Of a DNA stretch of 64,000 nucleotides, positions 1 to 9,294 are shown one piece after another. This stretch comes from Desulfurobacteriaceae bacterium (GTDB taxonomy: Bacteria > Aquificota > Aquificia > Desulfurobacteriales > Desulfurobacteriaceae), in NCBI GenBank assembly GCA_027051905.1, contig JALUGO010000005.1, forward strand, positions 62,001 through 126,000, in the 5' to 3' direction. Under the pieces are notes generated by a model. The model saw only the letters and a list, made by a program, of their open reading frames with translations. It was not told where the DNA came from and ran no database searches. How positions within the stretch are numbered: position 1 is the stretch's first letter; every line of letters starts with the position of its first letter. Made by a program: the position numbers and the translations under genes.

Positions 1-410
1 AAAAAGACCTTAAATTGCGTTCCCAATCTGCGGTGAACTTTTAACTTTAAATTCAGCACAATCTGACCTGAAGATCCCTCCTCAGCTTTTAACGCATAAA
101 TTTCATTTCTCAACCTTCCTATCCATCTTTCTTCATCACTTGCCATATCCCTTATATATTGATCTGTTCCGTAACGTATCAGCAAATAATAAAACTTCCC
201 GTAATTCAGAACTTCCTCACAAAGACCAAGGGGAATTGGTTTCTCGAATACAAAAACACTAGCCTGCTCTTCAAACCTCTTCTCCAGCTTCTTAATGAAA
301 TCCCAGGTCAGTTTAGCTATAGAGGTTATAAAAGCTGTGCCAAGCGCTGAACCTAAAGCTGAGTTAAAAACTAAATTGATTGCTTCCATAGGAAAATTTC
401 CTACATTCAC
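1..410 (-). CDS. Hypothetical protein, 5' part (runs off the left edge)
   Basis: A reading frame stays open from a GTG at 410 to the window edge, giving at least 136 residues. The GTG has a strong SD (GGAGG at 420-416, 5 nt away) that overlaps the stop codon of pgi, so translation is probably coupled to pgi. An in-frame ATG at 389 is the alternative start. The N-terminus carries a hydrophobic, small-residue stretch (about residues 9-30, with ALGSALGTAF) that could be a membrane helix or a channel/anchor segment. Charged, helical sequence follows (KKLEKRFEEQ). I do not recognise the family. The C-terminus is missing, so function cannot be judged. Confidence 0.6.
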   Translation of the reverse strand, partial: MNVGNFPMEAINLVFNSALGSALGTAFITSIAKLTWDFIKKLEKRFEEQASVFVFEKPIPLGLCEEVLNYGKFYYLLIRYGTDQYIRDMASDEERWIGRLRNEIYALKAEEGSSGQIVLNLKLKVHRRLGTQFKVF

Positions 411-419
411 AAAAACCTC

Positions 420-1613
420 CTAATTTTCCCCCTTCTCCAGAAGTTCCCTTGCATAACACTTGCCCACTTCAACAGCAGGCTGACCGTAAGGATTCACTCC
501 CATAAGCCTCGCCACAACAACAACAGCGACCATATAGGTCATGAAGAGATAACCCATCTGATACTCTGAAAGCCGGCTAAGTTCAAAACGAACTACCGGT
601 CTTCCCTTTTGTTTAAGGGAAAAAAGCGTTCCTTCAAATTCTGCCCGCATAACCTCTCCCAAATTTTTACCGGAAAGATAAGGCAGGATTTTAGCTCCCT
701 GCGGAATTTTCAAATCTGAACTCCTGTTATTAACGTAGAAAAGCTGATAGAACTTATCGTCAGGACCATCTATGAACAGCTGGAGAATAGAGTGTTGAGA
801 TGCCGTTCCCACAGCCTTCAGAGGTGTTTGTCCTTTGCCATCTTTACCCAACGACTCAGCCCAGAGCTGGGCATACCATTCAGTGAATTCTGTCATGTAG
901 GAAGAATAAGGCATAACAACAGAAATGTTCCTTCCAGCCTTGTAGTGAAGATACTTGGATGCAGCAAGGTAAAAGGCAGGAAGAGGTGAATCTAAAAGGT
1001 CATAAGCTCCTTCTAAAAACTCATCCAAACTGTAACCGGCAAAGCAAATAGGGAAAAGGCCAACAGCTGTAAAAACTGAGAACCTACCCCCTATAGCCTT
1101 AGGTATACTAAGGAAACTAGCGTTCAAAGTGCTGGAAAGTTTTTGAAAGGAGTTACCTTCATCCCCGATAAAAACCAGACGGTTTCCACTAAAGAGTTTT
1201 CTTTTCTTAAGCTCGCTGAAAATGACGTTCATAAGAGCGACTGTTTCAAGGGTTCTACCGGATTTACTGATAAACACAAAAGCTGTTCTTTTCCAGTCTA
1301 TCTTATTGAGGGTTTCCAGTAGAAGATCTGGATCTATGTTATCAAGGAAAACAAGCCTGGCGTTTCCTTTCCCTACCGCCTGATGTAAAGCCTTCGCTCC
1401 TCTGGAAGATCCCCCCATACCAACGACAACAAGGGTAGAAAAACTGTCACTTAGCCTCAAGGCAGTTTTTTTTATAGAGTTTATCTGGTCAGCAGATGGG
1501 AGCTCCACAAAAGGCATAACAGATGGTGAAAGAAGAGATTTCCAGTCGACACTTTTAAGTAACCTATCGTATTCAGAAGAGTGAAAGCCTGAATCTTCAA
1601 AGAAGATTTTCAT
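420..1613 (-). CDS. pgi: Glucose-6-phosphate isomerase (short form)
   Basis: Interconverts glucose 6-phosphate and fructose 6-phosphate in the cytoplasm; next to ppsA it most likely works in gluconeogenesis. The 397-residue protein is of the short bacterial type. Visible motifs are the SIS-domain phosphate-binding segment ISKSGRTLET (115-124), the family signature GGRFSVFTA (175-183), the catalytic Glu in QLWAESLGKDG (E253), and the C-terminal NPYGQPAVEVGK with the catalytic Lys. The glycine-rich VVVGMGGSSRGAKAL (63-76) is the first SIS-fold loop. A TATAAT -10 hexamer lies 60 nt upstream. The downstream unknown gene starts from an SD embedded in the pgi stop codon. Confidence 0.95.
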   Translation of the reverse strand: MKIFFEDSGFHSSEYDRLLKSVDWKSLLSPSVMPFVELPSADQINSIKKTALRLSDSFSTLVVVGMGGSSRGAKALHQAVGKGNARLVFLDNIDPDLLLETLNKIDWKRTAFVFISKSGRTLETVALMNVIFSELKKRKLFSGNRLVFIGDEGNSFQKLSSTLNASFLSIPKAIGGRFSVFTAVGLFPICFAGYSLDEFLEGAYDLLDSPLPAFYLAASKYLHYKAGRNISVVMPYSSYMTEFTEWYAQLWAESLGKDGKGQTPLKAVGTASQHSILQLFIDGPDDKFYQLFYVNNRSSDLKIPQGAKILPYLSGKNLGEVMRAEFEGTLFSLKQKGRPVVRFELSRLSEYQMGYLFMTYMVAVVVVARLMGVNPYGQPAVEVGKCYARELLEKGEN

Positions 1614-1672
1614 TACACATTCCCCATACCTTTTAGATTAATTTTGCCTACCCGGAAATTTTTCTCTCAGGT

Positions 1673-1678
1673 ATTATA
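1673..1678 (-). promoter_or_regulatory. Putative -10 element of the pgi promoter
   Basis: A perfect TATAAT reads on the minus strand here, about 60 nt upstream of the pgi ATG. No convincing TTGACA-like -35 lies 16-18 nt further upstream, so this is a -10 call only. Confidence 0.4.
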
Positions 1679-1732
1679 AAGGTTGTTGAAGTTTGATTTT
1701 TTTATTCTGCCGAAAATTTGAAGTTTTAGGGA

Positions 1733-1751
1733 AAAGGGGAACTCCCCCTTT
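1733..1751 (-). terminator. Weak hairpin terminator after ppsA
   Basis: AAAGGGG pairs with CCCCTTT across a 5-nt loop just downstream of the ppsA stop. On the minus strand the second arm runs into TTTT and CCC, a short U-tract, so termination would be modest. It separates ppsA from pgi, which has its own -10 box. Confidence 0.4.
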
Positions 1752-1774
1752 AACCCAAACTGCCAGCCCTATTC

Positions 1775-4207
1775 TTACTGAAGACCCATTTTCCTCTCTA
1801 TCTCGTAAATGGCTTTAATCACTTCCAGTATAGAGTCAGGGTTAATTGAAATTGTGTCTATTCCCTTCTCTACAAGGAACTGGGCGAAATCGGGGTGATC
1901 CGAAGGAGCCTGACCGCAGATACCGACCTTCCTATGGTATTTTTTACCGTTCTCAATGGCATGGGCAACCATCCACTTAACAGCCTCACTCCTCTCGTCG
2001 TAGATGTGAGAAACAAGGCTCGAATCTCTGTCAACTCCGAGAGTAAGCTGCGTAAGATCGTTTGAACCTATGGAGAAGCCGTCAAAGTGTTCTGCAAATT
2101 CCCGAAAGAGTATAACGTTCGAAGGAATTTCACACATTACGTAAACCTGTAGCCCATTCTCTCCTCTTTTCAAACCAAACTCTTCCATCACCTTTAAAAC
2201 CTTTTCTCCCTCTTCTGGAGTTCTACAGAACGGAACCATAACTATCACGTTATCAAGTCCCATCTCTTCTCTCACCTTCTTCACGGCAAGACACTCAAGA
2301 CCGAATGCTTCCTTAAACTGTGGAGAGTAGTAACGGGAAGCTCCCCTCCAGCCCAGCATTGGATTCTCCTCTTTCGGCTCAAAATACCTGCCACCTAAAA
2401 GATTTGCATACTCGTTGGACTTAAAATCGGAAAACCTGACGATAACGGGCTTAGGGTAGAATGCTGCAGCTATCCTTGCAATTCCAAAAGCCAGCTTATC
2501 AACGTAAAACTGCTTTTTATCCCCATAACCTTTTGTCCTTTCTTCTATTTCTCTGACAAGTTCAGGATCCTTTTCTTTCAATTTCTCAAACTCTATAAGG
2601 GCATTTGGATGGATACCGATATAGTTGTTGATTATGAACTCTTCTCTGGCAAGCCCCACACCGGCGTTGGGAAGGAATGAAAGGTCAAATGCCCCTTCAG
2701 GCGTTGCAACGTTAAACATTATGGGAGTCTTAGGTTTAGGAAGTTTATTAAGATCAACTTCTTCAACTTCGTAATCGATATGACCATCGTAAACGTAACC
2801 AACAGCCCCTTCCGCACAGGAAACTGTTACCTGCTGACCCTCTTTTAGAACCTCTGTGGCGTTTCCAGTTCCCACAACTGCCGGAACACCAAGCTCTCTT
2901 GCAACTATGGCAGCGTGGCAGGTTCTGCCTCCCCTGTTTGTAACTATAGCGGAAGCTTTTTTCATTATTGGTTCCCAGTCGGGATCGGTCATGTCGGTAA
3001 CCAGAACGTCCCCTCTCTCAAATCTATCAGCTTCCTCAACAGACATGAGACCCTTTACCCTCCCCTCTGCAACCTTCCTTCCAACGGCAATTCCCTTAAC
3101 AAGAACTTTTTTCTTCCGCTCCTCTGGAGGTTCCGTAATCCGGTAAACTGTTATTTTCGAATAGTCTTTTCTGGAGTGGACAGTCTCAGGCCTTGCCTGA
3201 ACGATGTAGAGTCTTCCTGTCAAACCATCCTTTGCCCACTCAACATCCATAGGTGTCCAGCGGTTGTTTTTGCCTGAGTAGTAGTCTTCAATCTCACATA
3301 TCCATCTGGCCAGCGTAAGAACTTCTTCGTCTGAAAGGCAGAACCGCTCTCTGTCGGCAAGAGGAACGGGAACAACCTTTACAGGCTCTTTTTCACTGTC
3401 TCCATAAATCATTTTCTGTTGTTTATTGCCCAGCTTTTTCTCAATTATTGCTCTGTAACCTTTTTTAAGAGCTGGCTTAAACACGAGCCACTCGTCCGGT
3501 GTTATTGCTCCCTTAACAACCATCTCTCCAAGACCATAAGAACCAGTAATCAGAACAACATCTTTAAAACCACTTTCTGTGTCGAGGGAAAAGCCTACCC
3601 CCGATGAGGCAAGGTCTGAACGAACCATCTTCTGAACACCAACTGCCAGAGCAACCTTGAAGTGGTCAAAACCAAAAGACTCCCTATAAGAGATAGCCCT
3701 GTCTGTAAAGAGAGAAGCAAAACACTTCTTTATCGCGTTAAGGAGGTTCTCAACACCTTTAACGTTAAGGTAGGTGTCCTGCTGACCTGCAAACGAGGCG
3801 TTTGGAAGGTCTTCCGCGGTTGCAGAGGAACGAACGGCAACATCAACAGCCTCTACGTCAAACTTCCGGGAGAGCTCCCGGTAATATTCAACAATCAACT
3901 CTTTCAAATCTTCAGGGAACCTCCCGCTTCTTATAAGTTCTCTAATTTTTTCTCCTCTCCGGTGAAGGTCATCTACATCGTTTACGTCGAGCCCCCTGAG
4001 GATTTCCCTTATCTTCTCCCGCAGACCGTTATACTCAATAAAATACCTGTAAGCATTTGCAGTAACCACAAACCCCTCAGGGATATTCACTCCCTTTGGA
4101 GACAGATTTCTTATCATCTCCCCAAGGGACGCATTCTTACCACCGACCAGCTGAACATCTTTAATTCCAACTTCTTCAAGCCAGAGAACCAGTCTCTTTT
4201 TTTCCAT
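1775..4207 (-). CDS. ppsA: Phosphoenolpyruvate synthase
   Basis: Makes PEP from pyruvate, ATP and water (AMP and phosphate released), the entry step of gluconeogenesis. The N-terminal ATP-grasp domain starts with QLVGGKNASLGEM and contains RSSATAEDLPNASFAGQ. The swivelling phosphohistidine domain has GGRTCHAAIVARELG (catalytic His near residue 431). The C-terminal TIM barrel binds PEP (IGSNDLTQLTLGVDRD) and has the catalytic Cys in ICGQAPSDHP. About 810 residues, normal for the family. I place the start at the ATG at 4207: the ATG four codons upstream has its own GGAGG inside the reading frame, and that GGAGG sits correctly for the ATG at 4207. Divergent from mutL; a possible promoter lies at 4252-4281. 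Confidence 0.95.
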   Translation of the reverse strand: MEKKRLVLWLEEVGIKDVQLVGGKNASLGEMIRNLSPKGVNIPEGFVVTANAYRYFIEYNGLREKIREILRGLDVNDVDDLHRRGEKIRELIRSGRFPEDLKELIVEYYRELSRKFDVEAVDVAVRSSATAEDLPNASFAGQQDTYLNVKGVENLLNAIKKCFASLFTDRAISYRESFGFDHFKVALAVGVQKMVRSDLASSGVGFSLDTESGFKDVVLITGSYGLGEMVVKGAITPDEWLVFKPALKKGYRAIIEKKLGNKQQKMIYGDSEKEPVKVVPVPLADRERFCLSDEEVLTLARWICEIEDYYSGKNNRWTPMDVEWAKDGLTGRLYIVQARPETVHSRKDYSKITVYRITEPPEERKKKVLVKGIAVGRKVAEGRVKGLMSVEEADRFERGDVLVTDMTDPDWEPIMKKASAIVTNRGGRTCHAAIVARELGVPAVVGTGNATEVLKEGQQVTVSCAEGAVGYVYDGHIDYEVEEVDLNKLPKPKTPIMFNVATPEGAFDLSFLPNAGVGLAREEFIINNYIGIHPNALIEFEKLKEKDPELVREIEERTKGYGDKKQFYVDKLAFGIARIAAAFYPKPVIVRFSDFKSNEYANLLGGRYFEPKEENPMLGWRGASRYYSPQFKEAFGLECLAVKKVREEMGLDNVIVMVPFCRTPEEGEKVLKVMEEFGLKRGENGLQVYVMCEIPSNVILFREFAEHFDGFSIGSNDLTQLTLGVDRDSSLVSHIYDERSEAVKWMVAHAIENGKKYHRKVGICGQAPSDHPDFAQFLVEKGIDTISINPDSILEVIKAIYEIERKMGLQ

Positions 4208-4251
4208 CACTCCCTCCATCTATAGAAAAGCTCTATTCATCCTCAGTAAAC

Positions 4252-4281
4252 ATTTTAAAATTTTACAGCTAAAAACTTCAA
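4252..4281 (-). promoter_or_regulatory. Possible ppsA promoter
   Basis: On the minus strand TTGAAG (4281-4276) and TAAAAT (4257-4252) are separated by 18 nt, in the 118-nt divergent gap between ppsA and mutL. The hexamers match consensus at 4/6 and 5/6 positions. Confidence 0.35.
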
Positions 4282-4325
4282 GGAAATTTCATATATTTCC
4301 ACCATAACAGGGCAAGGAGAAGACG

Positions 4326-5768
4326 TTGATTGAGAAACTCCCCAGCGAAGTTATAAGGAAAATAGCTTCCGGTCAGATAGCCTCCTCTCCGAAGGCAGTT
4401 TTAAAAGAGCTCATAGAAAACTCCCTTGACGCAGGAGCAACCGAGATAACCGTCAGAATTGAAACTCCTTTCAATTTTAAGGTTGTTGATAACGGTTGTG
4501 GTATAGACTACAAGGAGCTCCCCCTTTCCGTCGAACGCTTTGCAACAAGCAAAATAAAAGAGTTTAACGACCTGAAAAGGTTAAGAACTTACGGCTTCAG
4601 GGGGGAAGCCCTATACGCTATAGGCCAGCTGTCAAGGTTAACAATTAAGAGCTCAAAAACAGGAGGAACAGGAGGAAAGCTAACGGTAAAAGGAGGAAAA
4701 ATCGAAGAATACCGTCCAATTCCCTACAGAAAAGGAACCTCTGTTACCGTTGAAGATCTCTTTTTCAACGCACCGGTTAGAAGAAAGTCTGTCAGCAGAA
4801 AAGAAAAAAGCTCCCTTTTCAAAGTGGTAAAGACCTACGCTTTAGCAAACCCTAATGTAACCTTCAGGTTCAACGGAAAAGTAATTCCTGCCGCCTCTCT
4901 AAAGGAGAGAATAGCTCAGCTCTTCGGTAGAGAATGGGAGCTCCTGGAAGTAAAAGGGAACAGTTCCCACCTGCTGTTTTCAAAAGAAAAGAAGGGGTTC
5001 AGGTTTATTTTTGTAAACAGAAGACCCGTAGAGCTCCCTGAAGCTGAAAAGCTACTGGAAGAGATGGGAGTAAAGAGCTACGTTCTTTTCTTAAATATTC
5101 CCCCGGAAAACATCGACCCGAACGTTACGCCAACCAAAGAAAGAATCTACATAGAAGACAACCGATTTTTAAGTGAACTATCCGAAGGCCTCTCCTCCAA
5201 AATCCACCTTCCGCGTATTCAAGTTTTAAAAGAAAACAGGGAAATCGAATACTCCACCCCGGTTAAAATTATCGGTTCAGACGGAACTCTCGTTATAGGA
5301 CACGATCCCGAATACTACTACTTCTTCGACATTCACCTTATCCATGAAAGGGTAAATTACGAGGAACTGCTTGAAAAGCTGAAAAGGGGAGAAATTCCCA
5401 CTGTTAAACTGCTGAGGGAGATGGAGCTCCCCGCCGAAACCGCCGAAAAGCTGAAACACATAGGGGTAACCTTTAGAGTAGAAGACGGAAAAGCCATTAT
5501 CACTGAAATTCCTGAAATACTTACCCCTGAAGACATCAAAAAGGTTGAAAGTGAAACAGTTGAATCGGTAGCAGAGATAGCCTGTAAAAGGGCAGTAAAG
5601 TCGGGATACTCTCCGGTAGATTTTGAGGATTTAGAAAAACTGTTCGAGCGGTTCCTAAGGTGCAGGAACAGAGAAACCTGCCCTCACGGAAGACCCATCT
5701 ACTACAGGTTAAAGAAGCAGAAAATCTACTCCCAGATAGGGAGAAAAATCGGAAAACTCAGCTGGTAG
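4326..5768 (+). CDS. mutL: DNA mismatch repair protein MutL (short form)
   Basis: GHKL ATPase of mismatch repair, recruited by MutS. The N-terminus has the ATP-binding motifs LKELIENSLDAGA, DNGCGID, YGFRGEAL and ATSKIK. At 480 residues it is shorter than typical 600-residue MutL proteins, because the linker is reduced. The C-terminal domain keeps the endonuclease metal site in altered form: D335-IHL-IH-E341-RVNY-E346 fits DQHA(x)2E(x)4E with Gln and Ala replaced, plus ACKRAVK and C452-PHGRP. It is therefore probably a nicking MutL that does not need MutH. The start is a TTG at 4326 with AAGGAGA 5 nt upstream; no ATG precedes the conserved N-terminus. Confidence 0.93.
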   Translation: MIEKLPSEVIRKIASGQIASSPKAVLKELIENSLDAGATEITVRIETPFNFKVVDNGCGIDYKELPLSVERFATSKIKEFNDLKRLRTYGFRGEALYAIGQLSRLTIKSSKTGGTGGKLTVKGGKIEEYRPIPYRKGTSVTVEDLFFNAPVRRKSVSRKEKSSLFKVVKTYALANPNVTFRFNGKVIPAASLKERIAQLFGREWELLEVKGNSSHLLFSKEKKGFRFIFVNRRPVELPEAEKLLEEMGVKSYVLFLNIPPENIDPNVTPTKERIYIEDNRFLSELSEGLSSKIHLPRIQVLKENREIEYSTPVKIIGSDGTLVIGHDPEYYYFFDIHLIHERVNYEELLEKLKRGEIPTVKLLREMELPAETAEKLKHIGVTFRVEDGKAIITEIPEILTPEDIKKVESETVESVAEIACKRAVKSGYSPVDFEDLEKLFERFLRCRNRETCPHGRPIYYRLKKQKIYSQIGRKIGKLSW

Positions 5769-5796
5769 AATCTTCTAAACCCCACAGGAGAGTGAG

Positions 5797-7053
5797 TTGA
5801 GGGAAGAGGTAAAAAGGGAGTTCCTTGCCGGCTTTACAACCTTCCTCACAATGTCCTACATACTGATCGTTAACCCCGCAATTCTCTCAGACGCTGGAAT
5901 TCCAAAAGAGGGAGCCATTTTTGCAACTGCCGTAGCTTCAACCCTTGCCACATTCCTGATGGGAGTCTATGCCGGACTTCCCTTCGCCCTTGCTCCGGGA
6001 ATGGGGCTCAACGCTTACTTTGCCTATACAGTTTGCGGTCAGATGGGCGTAGACTGGAGGACTGCCCTAACAGCTGTTTTTATAGAAGGAGTAATTTTCC
6101 TCATTGCAGCTCTATTTGGAGCAAGGAGAGCAATATTTAGAGCCATTCCGGCTTCACTCGCATACGGAATTTCGGCAGGTATAGGTCTTTTTATAGCCCT
6201 GATAGGACTGAAAAACGCAAAAATTGTAATACCCTCTAAAGAAACACTGGTAAAGTTGGGGGATCTGACCTCCCCTCAGGCCCTCATAACCTTAATAACT
6301 CTGATCTTCATAACGATTCTTGAAAAGAAAAGAATAAAAGGAAGTCTTCTTTTAGGAATCATACTGGCAGTCCTCCTTTCCATTCCCTTCGGGCTTACTA
6401 AAAAACCACATTCAATTGTAGGAATTCCCCATCCAGTAGCAGCATTCCAGCTGGACTTTTCACACATATTTTCAATTTCGATTGTCCCTATAGTTGTTGC
6501 TTTCCTGCTGGTAGATGTATTTGATACCGTTGGAACACTATCTGCTCTCTGCACAAGGCTGGGAATTCCTCTAAAAGACGACAAAGTAGGAAAAGCCCTC
6601 ACGTGCGACGCTGTGGGAACGACTGCTGGAGCTCTCCTTGGAACCTCAACGGTAACAACTTACGTGGAGAGTGCAAGTGGAGTTGCAGCTGGAGGGAAAA
6701 CAGGACTTACAGCCGTAACGGTTTCTGCCCTTTTTTTCCTCTCTCTGTTTCTCTATCCGTTAATAGCGGTAATACCAACATTTGTAACTTCAGCAGTCCT
6801 TATTTTCGTTGGCTATTTTATGATGGAATCATTGAAAAAAATTAACTGGAACGAAATTACAGAAGCCATCCCGGCCTTTGTAACGTTTGCAGGAATCCCG
6901 TTTACATTTAGCATTTCAGACGGATTAGGGCTGGGATTTATCACCTATACCGCCGTTAAGTTGCTATCGGGCAAGTGGAAGGACTTGAACCCGGTCTTAA
7001 TTTTAATAACAGCAACATTTTTAATTAAATTTCTCTTATCAGGAGGAAACTGA
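5797..7053 (+). CDS. AzgA-type (NCS2-related) purine permease
   Basis: Multi-pass inner-membrane transporter of 418 residues. The AzgA/PbuG signatures are clear: [12 protein letters not shown] near the N-terminus, [22 protein letters not shown], and [19 protein letters not shown]. Family members import adenine, guanine or hypoxanthine by proton symport; the exact base cannot be read from sequence. The start is TTG at 5797, preceded by AGGAGAG; the GTG just upstream is out of frame. It overlaps htpX by 1 nt (TGATG), so the two are co-translated. Confidence 0.88.
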   Translation: MREEVKREFLAGFTTFLTMSYILIVNPAILSDAGIPKEGAIFATAVASTLATFLMGVYAGLPFALAPGMGLNAYFAYTVCGQMGVDWRTALTAVFIEGVIFLIAALFGARRAIFRAIPASLAYGISAGIGLFIALIGLKNAKIVIPSKETLVKLGDLTSPQALITLITLIFITILEKKRIKGSLLLGIILAVLLSIPFGLTKKPHSIVGIPHPVAAFQLDFSHIFSISIVPIVVAFLLVDVFDTVGTLSALCTRLGIPLKDDKVGKALTCDAVGTTAGALLGTSTVTTYVESASGVAAGGKTGLTAVTVSALFFLSLFLYPLIAVIPTFVTSAVLIFVGYFMMESLKKINWNEITEAIPAFVTFAGIPFTFSISDGLGLGFITYTAVKLLSGKWKDLNPVLILITATFLIKFLLSGGN

Positions 7054-7967
7054 TGAATTGGAACAGCATAAAAACCGCCTTACTCCTCGGTTTTCTTACA
7101 GGACTGCTGCTTCTGTTCGGAAAGTTATTGGGTGGAAACGCAGGAATGGTCGTAGCCCTCTTTATGGCTGCCCTTATGAACTTCGGAAGCTGGTTCTTCT
7201 CAGACAAAATCGTTCTGTCAATGTATGGAGTAAGGCTCCTGTCTGAAGAGGAAGCTCCGTGGCTTCACCAGACAGTGGAGAAACTGGCAAAGAAGGCCGG
7301 AATTCCCAAACCCAAAGTTGGAATAGCCCCAATGGACGTTCCAAATGCATTTGCAACAGGAAGAAGTCCTAAACACGGGGTTGTTGTCGTTACTCCAAAG
7401 ATTGTGGAGCTCCTTAATGAAGACGAACTTGAAGGAGTGTTAGCCCACGAAATTTCCCACATAAAGAACAGGGATACCCTGATTCAGGCAGTAGCAGCAA
7501 CAATAGCCGGTGCAATCACAATGCTGGCAAACATGGCGCAGTGGTTCCTCTTTTTCGGAGGAATAAGAGATGAAGAGGAAGGAGGAGGTTGGGCTGAGCT
7601 TATAGGGCTTATCCTGATGGTAGTCTTAGCTCCAATAGCAGCAGCACTCATCCAGATGGCCATCTCAAGGGCAAGGGAATATAAGGCAGATGAAACTGGA
7701 GGAATTATCTCAGGTAAGCCTGAAGCTCTTGCAAGTGCTCTTAAAAAGCTAGAAGAGTATGCACAGAGAATCCCTTCTGAACTGGTTAAGGGAGAGGTAA
7801 ACCCTGCCACAAGCCACCTTTTCATAGTAAACCCACTTAAAGGGGATGCTCTTGCTTCCCTCTTCTCAACACACCCGCCAACAGAAAAGAGAATTGTAAG
7901 ATTGTTAGAACTGGCAAAACGCCTCTTTGGTAGAATCAGGGAGATCTACTGGAGATATGCGGGATAA
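7053..7967 (+). CDS. htpX: HtpX-type membrane zinc metalloprotease
   Basis: M48 protease that degrades misfolded inner-membrane proteins. Two N-terminal transmembrane helices (about 8-25 and 31-49) are followed by the catalytic HEISH zinc motif (132-136) and the third zinc ligand in [10 protein letters not shown] (E209). A further helix pair lies between about 145 and 200. Length (304) is typical for the family. It begins in the stop codon of the purine permease, with AGGAGG just upstream, and is followed 7 nt later by the ClC gene. Confidence 0.92.
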   Translation: MNWNSIKTALLLGFLTGLLLLFGKLLGGNAGMVVALFMAALMNFGSWFFSDKIVLSMYGVRLLSEEEAPWLHQTVEKLAKKAGIPKPKVGIAPMDVPNAFATGRSPKHGVVVVTPKIVELLNEDELEGVLAHEISHIKNRDTLIQAVAATIAGAITMLANMAQWFLFFGGIRDEEEGGGWAELIGLILMVVLAPIAAALIQMAISRAREYKADETGGIISGKPEALASALKKLEEYAQRIPSELVKGEVNPATSHLFIVNPLKGDALASLFSTHPPTEKRIVRLLELAKRLFGRIREIYWRYAG

Positions 7968-7974
7968 AGGGTAA

Positions 7975-9294
7975 ATGGACAGAGAGCGGTGGAGGTTTTT
8001 TAAAGAATACCTGAATGGATGTGCCAGAACAAACCTCATCCACCGCTTTGACCTTACAACCATATCTGTCTTCTTCGGCCGGTGGATTCCCTTTGCCTTT
8101 GCCGTGGGAATAACCACCGGCACAGTTGCCTCTTTTATGGACGTTTTAATCGTAAACCTCAACAAAATCCTTGCCCAGAATACAGCCCTCATCCTGCTGT
8201 ATCCGCTTCTTATATCGATTTTCGTCGGATATGCCCTCAAAATAGATCCCACAATTGGTGGCCCCGGCATCGGATACGCAATACTCCACCTGAAGACAAA
8301 GAGCTATCTGAAGGCAAAAACAGTCCTTTTAAAGCTCCTGACATCAACCTTTACTCTCTCCGGTGGTTTCATAGCGGGAAGGGAAGGGCCTTCGTTTTTC
8401 ATCGGCGTGGCCATAGGGGAGTGGTTTGGAAGGGCATACGGCCTTGGTAAACGCTATAAACAGCTTTTAGGGTTGATAGGCGGCGGCGCATTTACCGGAG
8501 CTCTCCTCAAAGCCCCCCTTGGAAGCGCCATATTCGCCATGGAACTTGAGGAGATGTATAACCTCGACTACCGCCCATTTGTTCCGATGATAATTGCTTC
8601 TATAGTTAGCTATTTAACATTTTCCTTCTTTAGGGGAGAGAGTGCTTTTATCCAACTTTCCAGAGCCCCTGAATGGAACCTTCAAACAATTCCCTACATA
8701 GTTGTAATGGGACTTGTTATAAGTCTCATCATCTACGTCTATACGTTCGTTTTCCATACCTCCGTCTGCACATCAAAATTCTTTGAACCGAAAATCCGAC
8801 CCGTAGTTGGAACTGCGCTAGCGCTGCCGTTTCTCCTGCTCCTTTACGTTGTAACTCAAGACGTCGATTTCCTCTCAGCCCCAGCCCACATGGGAATCGT
8901 CTCAAAACTGGCACAGAACCTGTTTCCGGTATGGGTTGACGTTATGATTGTTCTCTGCGTTATCCTCGTTACAAGCTCCACACTGAGCTTTGGTATTCCC
9001 GGCGGACTGGTCCTTCCAAACCTTCTAATAGGAGCTGCTGTTGGAAATATTTTTGGACATATATTTCCCCATCAGATGGTTACCTTTACCCTTGCGGGAA
9101 TGGGAGCAGCCCTTGCTGCTGGAGCTAAAACTCCACTGGCTGCAATAGTTATGATTACAGAGATGACCCACGCCGACGTTGTAATTCCCATGACGGCGGC
9201 AATAATAACCAGCTACACAACAAGTTTCGGTTTCAGCCTTTACTTAGGACAGGAAATCAAGCTCAAGCCCATGATGATGAGGAAGAAGGAGTGA
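7975..9294 (+). CDS. ClC-family chloride channel/antiporter
   Basis: Integral membrane protein of 439 residues with the ClC selectivity-filter segments. The GREGP motif (AGREGPSFFIGVAIG) carries the gating/coupling glutamate. The last filter is GIPGGLVLPNLLIGAAVGN. The first filter, normally GSGIP, appears as GGPGIGY, so the central serine that contacts chloride is replaced; ion selectivity may differ. GALLKAPLGSAIFAMELEE is also typical. There are no CBS domains at the C-terminus. The stop overlaps the coaBC GTG start by 4 nt. Confidence 0.88.
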   Translation: MDRERWRFFKEYLNGCARTNLIHRFDLTTISVFFGRWIPFAFAVGITTGTVASFMDVLIVNLNKILAQNTALILLYPLLISIFVGYALKIDPTIGGPGIGYAILHLKTKSYLKAKTVLLKLLTSTFTLSGGFIAGREGPSFFIGVAIGEWFGRAYGLGKRYKQLLGLIGGGAFTGALLKAPLGSAIFAMELEEMYNLDYRPFVPMIIASIVSYLTFSFFRGESAFIQLSRAPEWNLQTIPYIVVMGLVISLIIYVYTFVFHTSVCTSKFFEPKIRPVVGTALALPFLLLLYVVTQDVDFLSAPAHMGIVSKLAQNLFPVWVDVMIVLCVILVTSSTLSFGIPGGLVLPNLLIGAAVGNIFGHIFPHQMVTFTLAGMGAALAAGAKTPLAAIVMITEMTHADVVIPMTAAIITSYTTSFGFSLYLGQEIKLKPMMMRKKE

